Shown here piece after piece: positions 17,576 through 25,975 of a DNA stretch of 64,000 nt. Below the pieces are notes generated by a model that saw only the letters and a program-made list of their open reading frames with translations, was not told where the DNA came from and searched no databases. Positions within the stretch are counted from its first letter, which is position 1; every line of letters starts with the position of its first letter. The position numbers and the translations under genes were made by a program. This DNA is from Campylobacter gracilis. Its GTDB lineage: Bacteria > Campylobacterota > Campylobacteria > Campylobacterales > Campylobacteraceae. Location: the NCBI RefSeq assembly GCF_001190745.1, contig NZ_CP012196.1, positions 1,054,001 through 1,118,000 of the forward strand. Reading direction: 5' to 3'.

Positions 17576-18982
17576 CTATTTTTTGCTCATATGCGGGTTG
17601 AGCATAGATTTAGGCTCTAGGATCTTATCGATCTCCTCTTTTTTCAAATATCCGCGCTCTAAGCAGATTTCGCCGACGGATTTTCCGGTCTGAAGTGCCT
17701 CTTTGGCGATACTTGCGGATTTTTCGTAGCCGATGTATGGATTAAACGCCGTAACGATACCGACGGAATTTAACACCGATTTTAGGCAAGCTTCAGGATT
17801 TGCCTTTAGATGTTTGATAGCTTTTTCAGCTAGTGTATTCATCGCATTTTCCAAAAGCACAATCGAGTTAAATAGCGCATATGCGATGCCAGGCTCAAAC
17901 GCATTAAGCTCGAATTCTCCGCGCTCGGAGCAAAGCATAATAGTCACGTCATTGCCGATTACCTCGTAGCAAGCCTCGCCTACGACCTCGGCGATGACTG
18001 GGTTTACTTTGCCCGGCATGATGGAGCTGCCCGGTTGCATCTTAGGAAGCTCGATTTCGCCTAGTCCGCATCTAGGACCAGAGTTCATAAGACGTAGGTC
18101 GTTTGCGATTTTACTTAGGCGGACGGCTGCTGTTTTTAACGCACCACTAACGTGAACGAAATCGGCAGTATCTTGCGTAGCGGCGATGAAGTCCTCTGCG
18201 GCTTTAAATTTAACGCCGGTGATTTCGCCTAGTTTTTTCTCGACTACGTTTTTGTAATCAGGATGGCAGTTGATACCCGTACCAATCGCCGTAGCGCCCA
18301 TATTTAGGTAAGTCATCGACTCTCTAGCAGCTTTGATAAGCGCGATATCGGTTTTGATGTAGGTAGCAAAAGCGTTGAAAGTGTTTCCAAGAGTAGTAGG
18401 AACGGCGTCTTCAAGCTCCGTCCTTCCCATTTTGATGACATCTTTGTATTCTTTGGCTTTAACTTCAAGCTCTTTTTTCAAATTTTCCATAGCTTTTAGT
18501 AGATCGGTTAGCTTGGCGTAAGCGGCGACTTTGATCGAGCTAGGATAGGTATCGTTAGTGCTTTGACCCAAATTTGTGTGATCGTTTGGATGGAGGTATT
18601 GGTATTCGCCCTTTTTGTGTCCCATGCTCTCCAAAGCTATGTTAGTAATGACTTCGTTGGTATTCATATTCGTCGAAGTTCCGGCGCCGCCTTGGATCAT
18701 ATCGACTACGAATTGATCTCTGAACTCTCCTGCGATGAGTCTGTCGCAAGCTTTTGCAATCGCATCGGCTTTTTGTGCGTCTAGGACTCCGACCTCTTTA
18801 TTGGCTAATGCAGCTGCTTTTTTGATTTGTGCAAATGCTTTGATAAAAAACGGATAGTCTTTGAGCGCTCGTCCGCTTAGATGGAAGTTCTCTAGTGCCC
18901 TAAATGTCTGCACACCGTAGTAAAAATCGTCGGAAATTTCTAATTCACCGATGAAATCGTGTTCTTTTCTGGTCTTTGCCAT
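17576..18982 (-). CDS. aspA: Aspartate ammonia-lyase
   Basis: 468 residues, the usual length. Converts L-aspartate to fumarate and ammonia in the cytoplasm, feeding fumarate respiration. The fumarase/aspartase signature GSSIMPGKVNP is present at about residue 318, with the conserved GTSTNMNTNEV and NDTYPSS blocks of the active site upstream. The ATG is preceded by AAAGGAC. It is the first gene of aspA-dcuA, a known pairing of enzyme and transporter. The 315 bases upstream are AT-rich and should hold the promoter. Confidence 0.95.
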   Translation of the reverse strand: MAKTRKEHDFIGELEISDDFYYGVQTFRALENFHLSGRALKDYPFFIKAFAQIKKAAALANKEVGVLDAQKADAIAKACDRLIAGEFRDQFVVDMIQGGAGTSTNMNTNEVITNIALESMGHKKGEYQYLHPNDHTNLGQSTNDTYPSSIKVAAYAKLTDLLKAMENLKKELEVKAKEYKDVIKMGRTELEDAVPTTLGNTFNAFATYIKTDIALIKAARESMTYLNMGATAIGTGINCHPDYKNVVEKKLGEITGVKFKAAEDFIAATQDTADFVHVSGALKTAAVRLSKIANDLRLMNSGPRCGLGEIELPKMQPGSSIMPGKVNPVIAEVVGEACYEVIGNDVTIMLCSERGEFELNAFEPGIAYALFNSIVLLENAMNTLAEKAIKHLKANPEACLKSVLNSVGIVTAFNPYIGYEKSASIAKEALQTGKSVGEICLERGYLKKEEIDKILEPKSMLNPHMSKK

Positions 18983-19297
18983 AATAAGTCCTTTCGTTGA
19001 AATTGTTAATGGAATTTTAAAGCTTTTAGTATTAAAAGCAGCTTAAAACGTAACGAAAAATTAAAATTTAGAAATTAGTATGATTGTTTAAGGCTTTAAA
19101 TAGAATTTTACTTAAAAAATATTTTGGAATTCGCTACTAAGGCATAATTAGACTTTAATAGAAATATCGTATTGCACGCAGATTATGAAAGTGAAATTAT
19201 AAAAATTCTTGTTTAGCTTAAATTATAATTTGAAAAATTTGAACTTAAAGGCGATAAAATGGAATTTTTTATTGTATTTATATTTACTAGCGCGAAG
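18983..19297. other. AT-rich upstream region of aspA
   Basis: 315 bases, strongly AT-rich, with TTATAATT near 19223. No regulator site could be assigned with confidence. A 23-codon plus-strand ORF begins at 19259. Confidence 0.45.
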
Positions 19298-19330
19298 CTA
19301 TTTTTTGCGTTTTATAAAATAAACATATAG
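19259..19330 (+). CDS. Possible 23-residue hydrophobic peptide
   Basis: ATG with AAAGG 8 bases upstream encodes MEFFIVFIFTSAKLFFAFYK followed by three residues and TAG. The peptide is a single hydrophobic helix with lysines, a style seen in small membrane peptides and type I toxins. Its 3' half lies antisense to the end of the DedA gene. Given AT-rich DNA, a chance ORF is quite likely. Confidence 0.2.
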   Translation: MEFFIVFIFTSAKLFFAFYKINI

Positions 19331-19897
19331 AAGCGAGATTATAATGACGACGGCGAACAGAGCGATCGTAATTAGATGCAGATCTTGCTTGATTAGCTCC
19401 TCGTTTTCGCCGATGAAATATCCTAAGCTCATCAGTATTAATGTCCAAATCGCAGCTCCAAGCCCGGTAAATAGCACGAAGCGCGCGACATTCATCTTTG
19501 CAAGGCCCGCAGGAAGGCTGATGTATTGACGAATGCCTGGAATTAGGCGGCAGTTAAACGTTGAAATTTCGCCATGGCGGTTAAAAAAAGCCTCGAATTT
19601 TTCAAATTTCTCCTCGGTAATGCCTACGTATTTGCCGTATTTAGCGATAATCTTACGTCCGAAAAAGTAGCATAGATAGTAATTAAACAGCGCGCCCGTA
19701 ATACTGCCGCCAAGCCCACAAACAAATGCTATAACAAAGCTCATCTGCGATTTTGAGGCCAGATAGCCCGCAGGGATCATCACGACTTCACTTGGGAAGG
19801 GAAAGAAGCTGCTTTCTAAAAACATCATCACAAAAATGCCAAGGTATCCCCAGCCTGCGACAAATTCTACGATAAAATTTACGATATTAGAAAGCAT
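19298..19897 (-). CDS. DedA family membrane protein
   Basis: 199 residues with about five hydrophobic segments. The DedA/VTT (PF09335) pattern is clear: GYLGIFVMMFLESSFFPFPSEVVMIPAGYLA, then GALFNYYLCYFFGRKI, FFNRHGEISTFNCRLIPGIRQYISLPAGLAKM and a final LSLLYVYF helix with a KRKK tail. DedA proteins are thought to flip or scramble lipids (undecaprenyl phosphate, phosphatidylethanolamine) and support envelope homeostasis. The acidic E and the FxxR..P.R motif residues are present. It stands alone. Confidence 0.9.
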   Translation of the reverse strand: MLSNIVNFIVEFVAGWGYLGIFVMMFLESSFFPFPSEVVMIPAGYLASKSQMSFVIAFVCGLGGSITGALFNYYLCYFFGRKIIAKYGKYVGITEEKFEKFEAFFNRHGEISTFNCRLIPGIRQYISLPAGLAKMNVARFVLFTGLGAAIWTLILMSLGYFIGENEELIKQDLHLITIALFAVVIIISLLYVYFIKRKK

Positions 19898-20133
19898 TTG
19901 AATTCCTTGACTTAATGTATAAAAAACCGGATACGCTTAAAATTTCGCGAAATTTAGCATCAGCAAAGCAAATAAGCTTGAAATTTAACAATCCGTCGAT
20001 ATAAGAGTGAGCTCAAAATTTCGCAAAATTTATCGCATATAAAACAAAGGCGCGGGCTAAATTTTATCCCTACAAGTTACTGCCGCAGCGAACTTGCATA
20101 TAAATTTAATAGCCTCGCGCCTTAAAATTAAAA

Positions 20134-20958
20134 CTATTTTGCGTATTCGATGTTTAGTTTGCCGAATAGCTCGTTAGCCTTATCATCGATTTTTTTGTTT
20201 ACTTTGCTTGGAAGTAATTGGTTTTTAATGAGATCTTTTACCTTTTCAAATGGCATAGTCTCAGCCTTTTTGCTGCTTTCTTTGTAGATTACATGATATC
20301 CGAATTGCGTCTTTACCGGCGTTTTGCTCATCTCACCATCTTTTAGCGCAAACGCTGCTTTTTCAAACTCCGGCACCATCATCCCTTTGCCGAAAGAACC
20401 CAAATCGCCGCCGTTTTCTTTAGCACTTGGATCGATTGAAATTTCTTTGGCTAGCTTATTAAATTCCTCTTTTAAATTCTCTTTTTTGACTTTTGATAGC
20501 TTCGCAATCGCGTTTTTAGCAGCCTTTTCGTCTGCTACTAAGATATGGCTTGCGGTAACGGAATCTGGTTGCATGAAATTTTGTTTATTTTCATCGTAAA
20601 TTTTTTTAGCTTCCTCGTCGCTGACGCTTACGTCTTTAGCTTGCTCGCGTTGCCATAGATTAAATGCAATGCCATCTTTAGCTAGCTCTAGCTGATGCTT
20701 ATATTCGTCGCTGTTTTCAATGCCTGATTTTTTCGCCTCTGCGATTAGGAGTTTGTATTTGATCAGATCATCGATTAGTTTCTTCTTCTCATCGGCGGTC
20801 GGTTCCTGTCCGCCGTGCTGCATACCTTGAGCCAAAAACGGTGCAACATCCTCATCCGTAATAGTGATATTTGCGTCTTTTGCAGTAGCCAAAACGCCTG
20901 CATTAAGCGAAGATATAGCCATAGCGGCAACAAAGCTGAAAGATAAAATTCTTTTCAT
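20134..20958 (-). CDS. peb4: Peb4-type peptidyl-prolyl cis-trans isomerase, SurA-like chaperone
   Basis: 274 residues with a signal peptide (MKRILSFSFVAAMAISSLNA). A helical N-terminal chaperone part is followed by a parvulin domain from about residue 130 (VTASHILVADEKAAKNAI, NGGDLGSFGKGMMVPEFEKAAF, VKTQFGYHVIYK). C. jejuni Peb4 (Cbf2, Cj0596) has the same design and helps fold outer-membrane proteins. The gene has RBS AAGGAAAAAT and a TATAAT upstream. It ends a stretch with metQ on the same strand, but a terminator separates them. Confidence 0.9.
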   Translation of the reverse strand: MKRILSFSFVAAMAISSLNAGVLATAKDANITITDEDVAPFLAQGMQHGGQEPTADEKKKLIDDLIKYKLLIAEAKKSGIENSDEYKHQLELAKDGIAFNLWQREQAKDVSVSDEEAKKIYDENKQNFMQPDSVTASHILVADEKAAKNAIAKLSKVKKENLKEEFNKLAKEISIDPSAKENGGDLGSFGKGMMVPEFEKAAFALKDGEMSKTPVKTQFGYHVIYKESSKKAETMPFEKVKDLIKNQLLPSKVNKKIDDKANELFGKLNIEYAK

Positions 20959-20989
20959 TATTTTTCCTTTATTCGGTAAATTTCGCGCA

Positions 20990-20995
20990 ATTATA
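20990..20995 (-). promoter_or_regulatory. Putative -10 box for peb4
   Basis: On the minus strand TATAAT lies 31 bases before the peb4 ATG. No convincing -35 box. Confidence 0.4.
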
Positions 20996-21030
20996 AAAAA
21001 AGATAGTAAATAAAATAGCGAATGCCAGCA

Positions 21031-21057
21031 AATTCGGCGCGAATCCTGCGCCGAATT
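21031..21057 (-). terminator. Hairpin terminator after metQ
   Basis: AATTCGGCGC and GCGCCGAATT form a perfect 10-base stem with a 7-base loop, 16 bases after the metQ stop. The T-tract is short on the minus strand. The stem core is the same as in the dcuA terminator. Confidence 0.65.
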
Positions 21058-21072
21058 TTAAAAAGAGAGGAG

Positions 21073-21849
21073 TTAAAACGACGGGATGATTGCGCCTTTA
21101 TATTGCGTCTCGATAAATTTTTTCACTTTCTCGCTTTGGATCGCTTTATCTAGCGCCTTGATTTTAGGGCTGTTTTCGTTGCCTTCTTTAACGCTAATAA
21201 CATTTGTGTAAGGGTTGCCCTCAGCCTTTTCTAAAAATAGCGAATCCTTGATTGGGTTTAAATTTGCGTTAAAGGCAAAATTTGAGTTGATAACTGCAAT
21301 ATCGACATCGCCCAGGGTGCGTGGAAGCGCGGCGCCTTCAAGCTCTAAAATTTCTAAATTTTTAGGATTTTTAGTGACGTCTAGCGGCGTGCGAAGCTTG
21401 GCGTTTTGATCAACTTCGATGAGCCCCGCGGCTACGAGCAGATCAAGAGCGCGGCTTTCGTTAGTCGGATCGTTTGGCACGGCAACTTTGGCGCCGTTTT
21501 TAAGATCTTTTAAATTTTTAATCTTATGGCTGTAGATGCCCATCGGCTCTAGGTGCACGCCCACGGTCGCTTTTAACTTCGTGCCTTTATTAGCGTTAAA
21601 TTCCTCCATATACGGCACGTGCTGGAAAAATCCCGCATCCACGTCGCCGCTATCGGTAGCGAGGTTCGGGGTTACGTAGTCATTGAAAACCTTGACCTCA
21701 AGATCGTAGCCTTGGGCTTTTAGATCGGGTTTGATCTGCTCTAAAATTTCGGCATGCGGTATCGGAGTAGCGGCGACTACGATTTTTTCGGCAAGAGCGA
21801 AGCTGACGACGCTGGCGCTAAGAAGCGAAGCGAGAAGAAATTTCTTCAT
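21073..21849 (-). CDS. metQ: Methionine-type ABC transporter binding protein, NlpA/MetQ family
   Basis: 258 residues with a signal peptide (MKKFLLASLLSASVVSFALA) but no lipobox Cys, so it appears to be a soluble periplasmic form. Family motifs: VVAATPIPHAEILEQIKP, VFNDYVTPNLATDSGDVDAGFFQH, GIYSHKIKNL, VAVPNDPTNESRALDLL and the final AIIPSF. MetQ proteins bind D/L-methionine for the MetNI importer. A strong promoter precedes it. A second, truncated copy lies at 32111, and metN lies at 25976; no metI was found in the window. Ligand is inferred from family. Confidence 0.88.
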   Translation of the reverse strand: MKKFLLASLLSASVVSFALAEKIVVAATPIPHAEILEQIKPDLKAQGYDLEVKVFNDYVTPNLATDSGDVDAGFFQHVPYMEEFNANKGTKLKATVGVHLEPMGIYSHKIKNLKDLKNGAKVAVPNDPTNESRALDLLVAAGLIEVDQNAKLRTPLDVTKNPKNLEILELEGAALPRTLGDVDIAVINSNFAFNANLNPIKDSLFLEKAEGNPYTNVISVKEGNENSPKIKALDKAIQSEKVKKFIETQYKGAIIPSF

Positions 21850-21879
21850 ATTTAATCCTTTTGGTTAAAATTTCGCGGT

Positions 21880-21908
21880 ATTATAGCAGGTAGAATTTTT
21901 AATGTCAA
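21880..21908 (-). promoter_or_regulatory. Sigma-70 promoter of metQ
   Basis: On the minus strand TTGACA (21908-21903) and TATAAT (21885-21880) are separated by exactly 17 bases, with TGC before the -10 (extended -10). The ATG follows 30 bases later. This is a near-consensus promoter. Confidence 0.8.
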
Positions 21909-21994
21909 ATGTTTTTATATGATTTTTTAAAATTTTATCTAAAATATTCTAAAATTCGATATTTTTACATATATTTAAATACTACATTTTATTG

Positions 21995-22000
21995 TATAAT
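21995..22000 (+). promoter_or_regulatory. Possible -10 box for valS
   Basis: TATAAT preceded by a GT, 83 bases before the valS ATG. No good -35. Confidence 0.35.
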
Positions 22001-22082
22001 GCAGAATTGGTACGCTTTAATGAGCGCTTTACATAAATTCCGCTAAAATCGCAAAATTTAAAATTTTAAAAAAGGGCTGAAA

Positions 22083-24698
22083 ATGGCAGATTTTTACGAC
22101 GCGAAAGCCGTAGAGGAGAGCTTTTATAAAATTTGGGAGCAGCGCGGTTACTTCGAGATCGACGGCAATAAAGATATCCAGCAAAAAGGCAAAAATTTTT
22201 GCATTATGCTACCGCCGCCGAATGTTACCGGAGTGCTTCATATCGGGCACTCGCTCACTTATACGTTGCAAGACATAATGACGCGATACAAGCGAATGGA
22301 CGGTTACAAAACGCTGTGGCAGCCGGGGTTAGACCACGCAGGCATTGCGACGCAAAACGTCGTCGAGCGCGAGCTTTTGGCGCAAGGGATTAAAAAAGAA
22401 GCGATCGGGCGCGAGGAGTTTTTGAAGCACGTTTGGCATTGGAAGGAGCAAAGCGGCGGGCAGATCGTAAAGCAGATGAAGCGCCTTGGCGTCACGCCTG
22501 CGTGGAGCAGACAGCGCTTCACGATGGATGAGGGGCTTAAAAACGCCGTGCGCAAAGCATTCGTAAGCTTATACGATGCGGGGCTCATCGTGCGCGGAAA
22601 CTACATGGTGAACTGGTGCACGCACGACGGCGCTCTAAGCGACGTGGAGGTCGAGCACAAGGAGAACAAGGGCAAGCTCTATCATTTGCGTTATTACTTT
22701 GCGGACGAGCAAGATAAATTTATCGTAGTGGCTACTACGCGACCCGAGACCTACTTTGGCGACACCGCCGTAATGGTAAATCCCGCGGACGAACGCTATA
22801 AAAATTTGATCGGCAAAAAAGTCGTGCTGCCGCTAATCGGCCGTGAGATAGAGATCATCGCCGACGAATACGTCGATATGAGCTTCGGAACGGGTGCCGT
22901 GAAGGTCACGCCCGCGCACGATACCAACGACTACGAGGTCGGCAAGCGCCACGAGCTGGAGTTTATCACCGTTTTTGACGAAAAAGGAATTTTAAACGAG
23001 CAGTGCGGTAAATTCAAAGGCTTAGAGCGACTTGCCGCGCGCGATCAGATCGTAGCGGAGCTTGAGAGGCTGGGCTTTATCGAAAAAATTGAGGATTACG
23101 AAAATCAAGTCGGCTACTGCTACCGCTGCAAAAACGTCGTCGAGCCGTACATCTCGCAGCAGTGGTTCGTGCGCGCAGATATCGCAAAAGAAGCAATTGC
23201 CAAAGTAAATTCCGGCGAGGCGGAATTTTTCCCGAAGCACTGGATCAATAGCTTTAACGCCTGGATGCGCGAGCTGAAGGACTGGTGCATCAGTCGCCAG
23301 CTGTGGTGGGGGCATAGAATTCCAGTGTTTTACTGCGACTGCGGCCATCAGTGGGCGGATGAGCGCGAGAGCCCCGATGCCTGCCCGAAATGCGGCGGTA
23401 AAAATTTTACTCAAGACCCCGATGTGCTCGATACATGGTTTTCAAGCGGTCTTTGGCCGATCAGCACGCTTGGCTGGGGTAACGGCGAGGCGCTGAAAAA
23501 CGAGAAGTGGTTTGAGGAGGATTTGAGCGAATTTTATCCAAATACCATGCTGATTACCGGCTTTGACATTTTATTTTTCTGGGTCGCGCGCATGATGTTT
23601 CAGTGCCAAAACGCCATGGGCGAGCTGCCGTTTCGCGACATCTACCTGCACGCCTTAGTTAAGGACAAAGACGGCAAAAAGATGAGCAAATCGAGCAAAA
23701 ATGTAGTCGATCCGCTGCTAAAGATAGACGAATTTAGCGCCGATATTTTGCGCTTTACACTTACGATTTTGTGCGTGCAGGGGCGCGATCTGCGCCTTAG
23801 CGACGACAAGCTTTTGATATATCGAAATTTTACGAATAAGCTCTATAACGCGAGCAAATTTTTGCTTTTAAACGCTTCTAAATTCGACGATTTAGACGCG
23901 GCGCAGATCAAAACGAGCCTCGGCAAATATATGCTTTCGCGCTTTAACTGCTGCGTGAGCGCGGTGCGAGAAAATTTAGACGAATACCGCTTTAACGACG
24001 CTGCGACCGAGCTTTATAAGTTTTTTTGGGACGAGTTTTGCGACTGGGGCATCGAGCTTAGCAAGGCGGACAAGGCCGCGATAGGCGAGCTAGGGATGAT
24101 TTTTAAAGAAGCGATGAAGCTGCTAAGTCCGTTTATGCCGTTTCTAAGCGAGTATCTGTATCAGGAGCTAAGCGGCACGAAGCTGCAAGACGCGCGCTCC
24201 ATCATGGTGATGCGATACCCACAGCCTGGCGAGCGCGACGAGCGGATTGAGGAGCTATTTTCGCTCGTTATCGAAGCGATCGTTAGCATTCGCCGCGCAA
24301 AGGCGACGATCGAGCTCGGCAATGCGCGCGTAGCAAAAGCCTACGTTAAATCCGCAGTCGATCTAAGCGCCGCCGCAGACTACATCAAAACGCTAGCAAA
24401 GGTAGATGAAGTGGAATTTACGCAGCAAAATATCGCAAATTCCGCCCGCGACGTGAGCGAGAGGCTAGAAACTTTCGTACCGCTTGAGGGGGTCGATCTT
24501 AGCGGCGTGATTTCGCGCCTTAACGCGCAAAAGGCCAAACTAGAAAAAGAGGTAGCAAAGCTCTCAAGTATGCTAAATAACGAGAAATTTATAGCCTCCG
24601 CTCCGCAAGCCGTGGTCGAAGCCAACCGCGAAGGGCTGCAAAGCGCGCAGGAAAAATTCGCCAAAGTATGCGACGAGCTAAAGGCGTTTGGCGAGTAG
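22083..24698 (+). CDS. valS: Valyl-tRNA synthetase
   Basis: 871 residues, normal for the family. Class I synthetase charging tRNA-Val. The HIGH motif appears in NVTGVLHIGHSLTY near residue 55 and KMSKS in DGKKMSKSSKNVVDP near residue 534. The editing (CP1) domain lies between, with TTRPETYFGDTAVMVNP. A Cys-rich zinc-ribbon-like segment (FYCDCGHQW through CPKCGG) is visible near residue 420. The C-terminal coiled coil (LNAQKAKLEKEVAKLSSML) is the tRNA-binding arm. ATG is preceded by AAAAAAGGGCTGAAA. A 48-codon gene follows 40 bases downstream. Confidence 0.97.
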   Translation: MADFYDAKAVEESFYKIWEQRGYFEIDGNKDIQQKGKNFCIMLPPPNVTGVLHIGHSLTYTLQDIMTRYKRMDGYKTLWQPGLDHAGIATQNVVERELLAQGIKKEAIGREEFLKHVWHWKEQSGGQIVKQMKRLGVTPAWSRQRFTMDEGLKNAVRKAFVSLYDAGLIVRGNYMVNWCTHDGALSDVEVEHKENKGKLYHLRYYFADEQDKFIVVATTRPETYFGDTAVMVNPADERYKNLIGKKVVLPLIGREIEIIADEYVDMSFGTGAVKVTPAHDTNDYEVGKRHELEFITVFDEKGILNEQCGKFKGLERLAARDQIVAELERLGFIEKIEDYENQVGYCYRCKNVVEPYISQQWFVRADIAKEAIAKVNSGEAEFFPKHWINSFNAWMRELKDWCISRQLWWGHRIPVFYCDCGHQWADERESPDACPKCGGKNFTQDPDVLDTWFSSGLWPISTLGWGNGEALKNEKWFEEDLSEFYPNTMLITGFDILFFWVARMMFQCQNAMGELPFRDIYLHALVKDKDGKKMSKSSKNVVDPLLKIDEFSADILRFTLTILCVQGRDLRLSDDKLLIYRNFTNKLYNASKFLLLNASKFDDLDAAQIKTSLGKYMLSRFNCCVSAVRENLDEYRFNDAATELYKFFWDEFCDWGIELSKADKAAIGELGMIFKEAMKLLSPFMPFLSEYLYQELSGTKLQDARSIMVMRYPQPGERDERIEELFSLVIEAIVSIRRAKATIELGNARVAKAYVKSAVDLSAAADYIKTLAKVDEVEFTQQNIANSARDVSERLETFVPLEGVDLSGVISRLNAQKAKLEKEVAKLSSMLNNEKFIASAPQAVVEANREGLQSAQEKFAKVCDELKAFGE

Positions 24699-24738
24699 TT
24701 CGCTCATTTGAGTCTAAATTTAAATCAAGGAGAAAAAT

Positions 24739-24885
24739 ATGTCAAAAGGTAGTATCGGTGGATTTACATTAGGCACGGTCATAGCCGTCGCACTATCGTG
24801 GGGAGCCAACAAAAGCATAATGTGGGCGATAATCCACGGATTTTTAAGTTGGTTATATGTGATTTATTATTTCCTACTGAGGTAA
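24739..24885 (+). CDS. 48-residue small membrane protein
   Basis: ATG with AAGGAG six bases upstream; TAA at 24883-24885. The peptide begins MSKGSIGGFTLGTVIAVALS, followed by WGANKSIMWAIIHGFLSWLY and VIYYFLLR. It has two hydrophobic stretches with a polar break (WGANKS), so a small hairpin membrane protein is likely. The good ribosome site and position between valS and ddh argue that it is real. I recall similar short proteins in unrelated bacteria but no function. Confidence 0.75.
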   Translation: MSKGSIGGFTLGTVIAVALSWGANKSIMWAIIHGFLSWLYVIYYFLLR

Positions 24886-24945
24886 AATTTCATCGGCGGC
24901 GCGCCGTTTTACGCGCTAAATTTTAAAATTTATCAAGGATAAAAA

Positions 24946-25932
24946 ATGAGCGAAAAAATAAAAATAGCGGTTTTGGGATATGGAAATTTAGGTCGCGGCG
25001 TGGAGCTTGCCGCGCGAAATAGCAAGGATCTGCAGCTTTCGGCAGTGTTTTCTCGCCGCGAGCCGCACAGCGTGCAAACGTACGGCGCTCCGGTATTTAG
25101 CGCGGATGAAATTTTATCGCACAAGGGCAAATTTGACGTTTTGGTGCTTTGCGGCGGTAGTGCGACGGATCTACCGACTCAGACGCCAGAGTTTGCAAAA
25201 GAATTTAATGTAGTTGATAGCTTCGATACGCACGCAAAAATCCCTGAGCACTTCGCCGCGGTAGACGCCGCAGCCAAAAAGGGCGGAAATGTAGGCATCA
25301 TCGCCGTTGGCTGGGATCCGGGGCTATTTTCGTTAAATAGACTGTTCGGCGAGAGCGTGCTGGAAAACGGCAGCAGTTATACGTTTTGGGGCAAAGGCGT
25401 GAGCCAAGGCCACTCAGACGCTATCCGCAGGATCGAGGGCGTCGTGGATGCGCGCCAATACACCGTGCCGATAGAAAGCGCCTTAGAGCGAGTCCGCACG
25501 GGCGAAAATCCGAAACTTAGCACGCGCGAAAAACACTTGCGCGAGTGCTACGTCGTGGCCGAGGACGGCGCCGATAAAGCACGCATAGAAAAAGAGATAA
25601 AAACGATGCCCAATTACTTCGCCGACTACGACACGAGCGTGCATTTTATAGATCTTGCGACGCTTAAAAAAGAGCACGGCGGCATCCCTCACGGAGGATT
25701 CGTCCTGCGAAGCGGAGCGACTGGCGAGCACGGAGAAAATAAACACTTGATCGAGTTTTCGCTAAAGCTTGACTCAAATCCGGAATTTACCGCAAGCGTG
25801 CTCGTAGCCTACGCCCGCGCGGCGTATCGTTTGGCGCAAAAGGGCGAACGCGGCGCATTTAGCGTGTTTGACATCGCTCCGGCGCTTCTTTCGCCAAAGA
25901 GCACAGATGAGCTAAGGCGCGAAATTTTATAA
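24946..25932 (+). CDS. ddh: meso-Diaminopimelate D-dehydrogenase
   Basis: 328 residues; ATG preceded by CAAGGATAAAAA. NADPH-binding N-terminus IAVLGYGNLGRGVELAA, then LVLCGGSATDLPTQTPEFAKEFNVVDSFDTHAKIPEHFA, VGWDPGLFSLNRLF and FWGKGVSQGHSDAIRRIEGV, all characteristic of Ddh. The enzyme makes meso-diaminopimelate in one step from tetrahydrodipicolinate, ammonia and NADPH, for peptidoglycan and lysine. Most Campylobacterota are described with the succinylase route, so this looks like an added or acquired shortcut; whether dapD/E are also present cannot be seen here. It sits between a small membrane protein and metN, all on one strand. Confidence 0.92.
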   Translation: MSEKIKIAVLGYGNLGRGVELAARNSKDLQLSAVFSRREPHSVQTYGAPVFSADEILSHKGKFDVLVLCGGSATDLPTQTPEFAKEFNVVDSFDTHAKIPEHFAAVDAAAKKGGNVGIIAVGWDPGLFSLNRLFGESVLENGSSYTFWGKGVSQGHSDAIRRIEGVVDARQYTVPIESALERVRTGENPKLSTREKHLRECYVVAEDGADKARIEKEIKTMPNYFADYDTSVHFIDLATLKKEHGGIPHGGFVLRSGATGEHGENKHLIEFSLKLDSNPEFTASVLVAYARAAYRLAQKGERGAFSVFDIAPALLSPKSTDELRREIL

Positions 25933-25975
25933 ATTTTAGTAGCGCTTCGGCGGAATTACGAACGAGGAAATTTGA

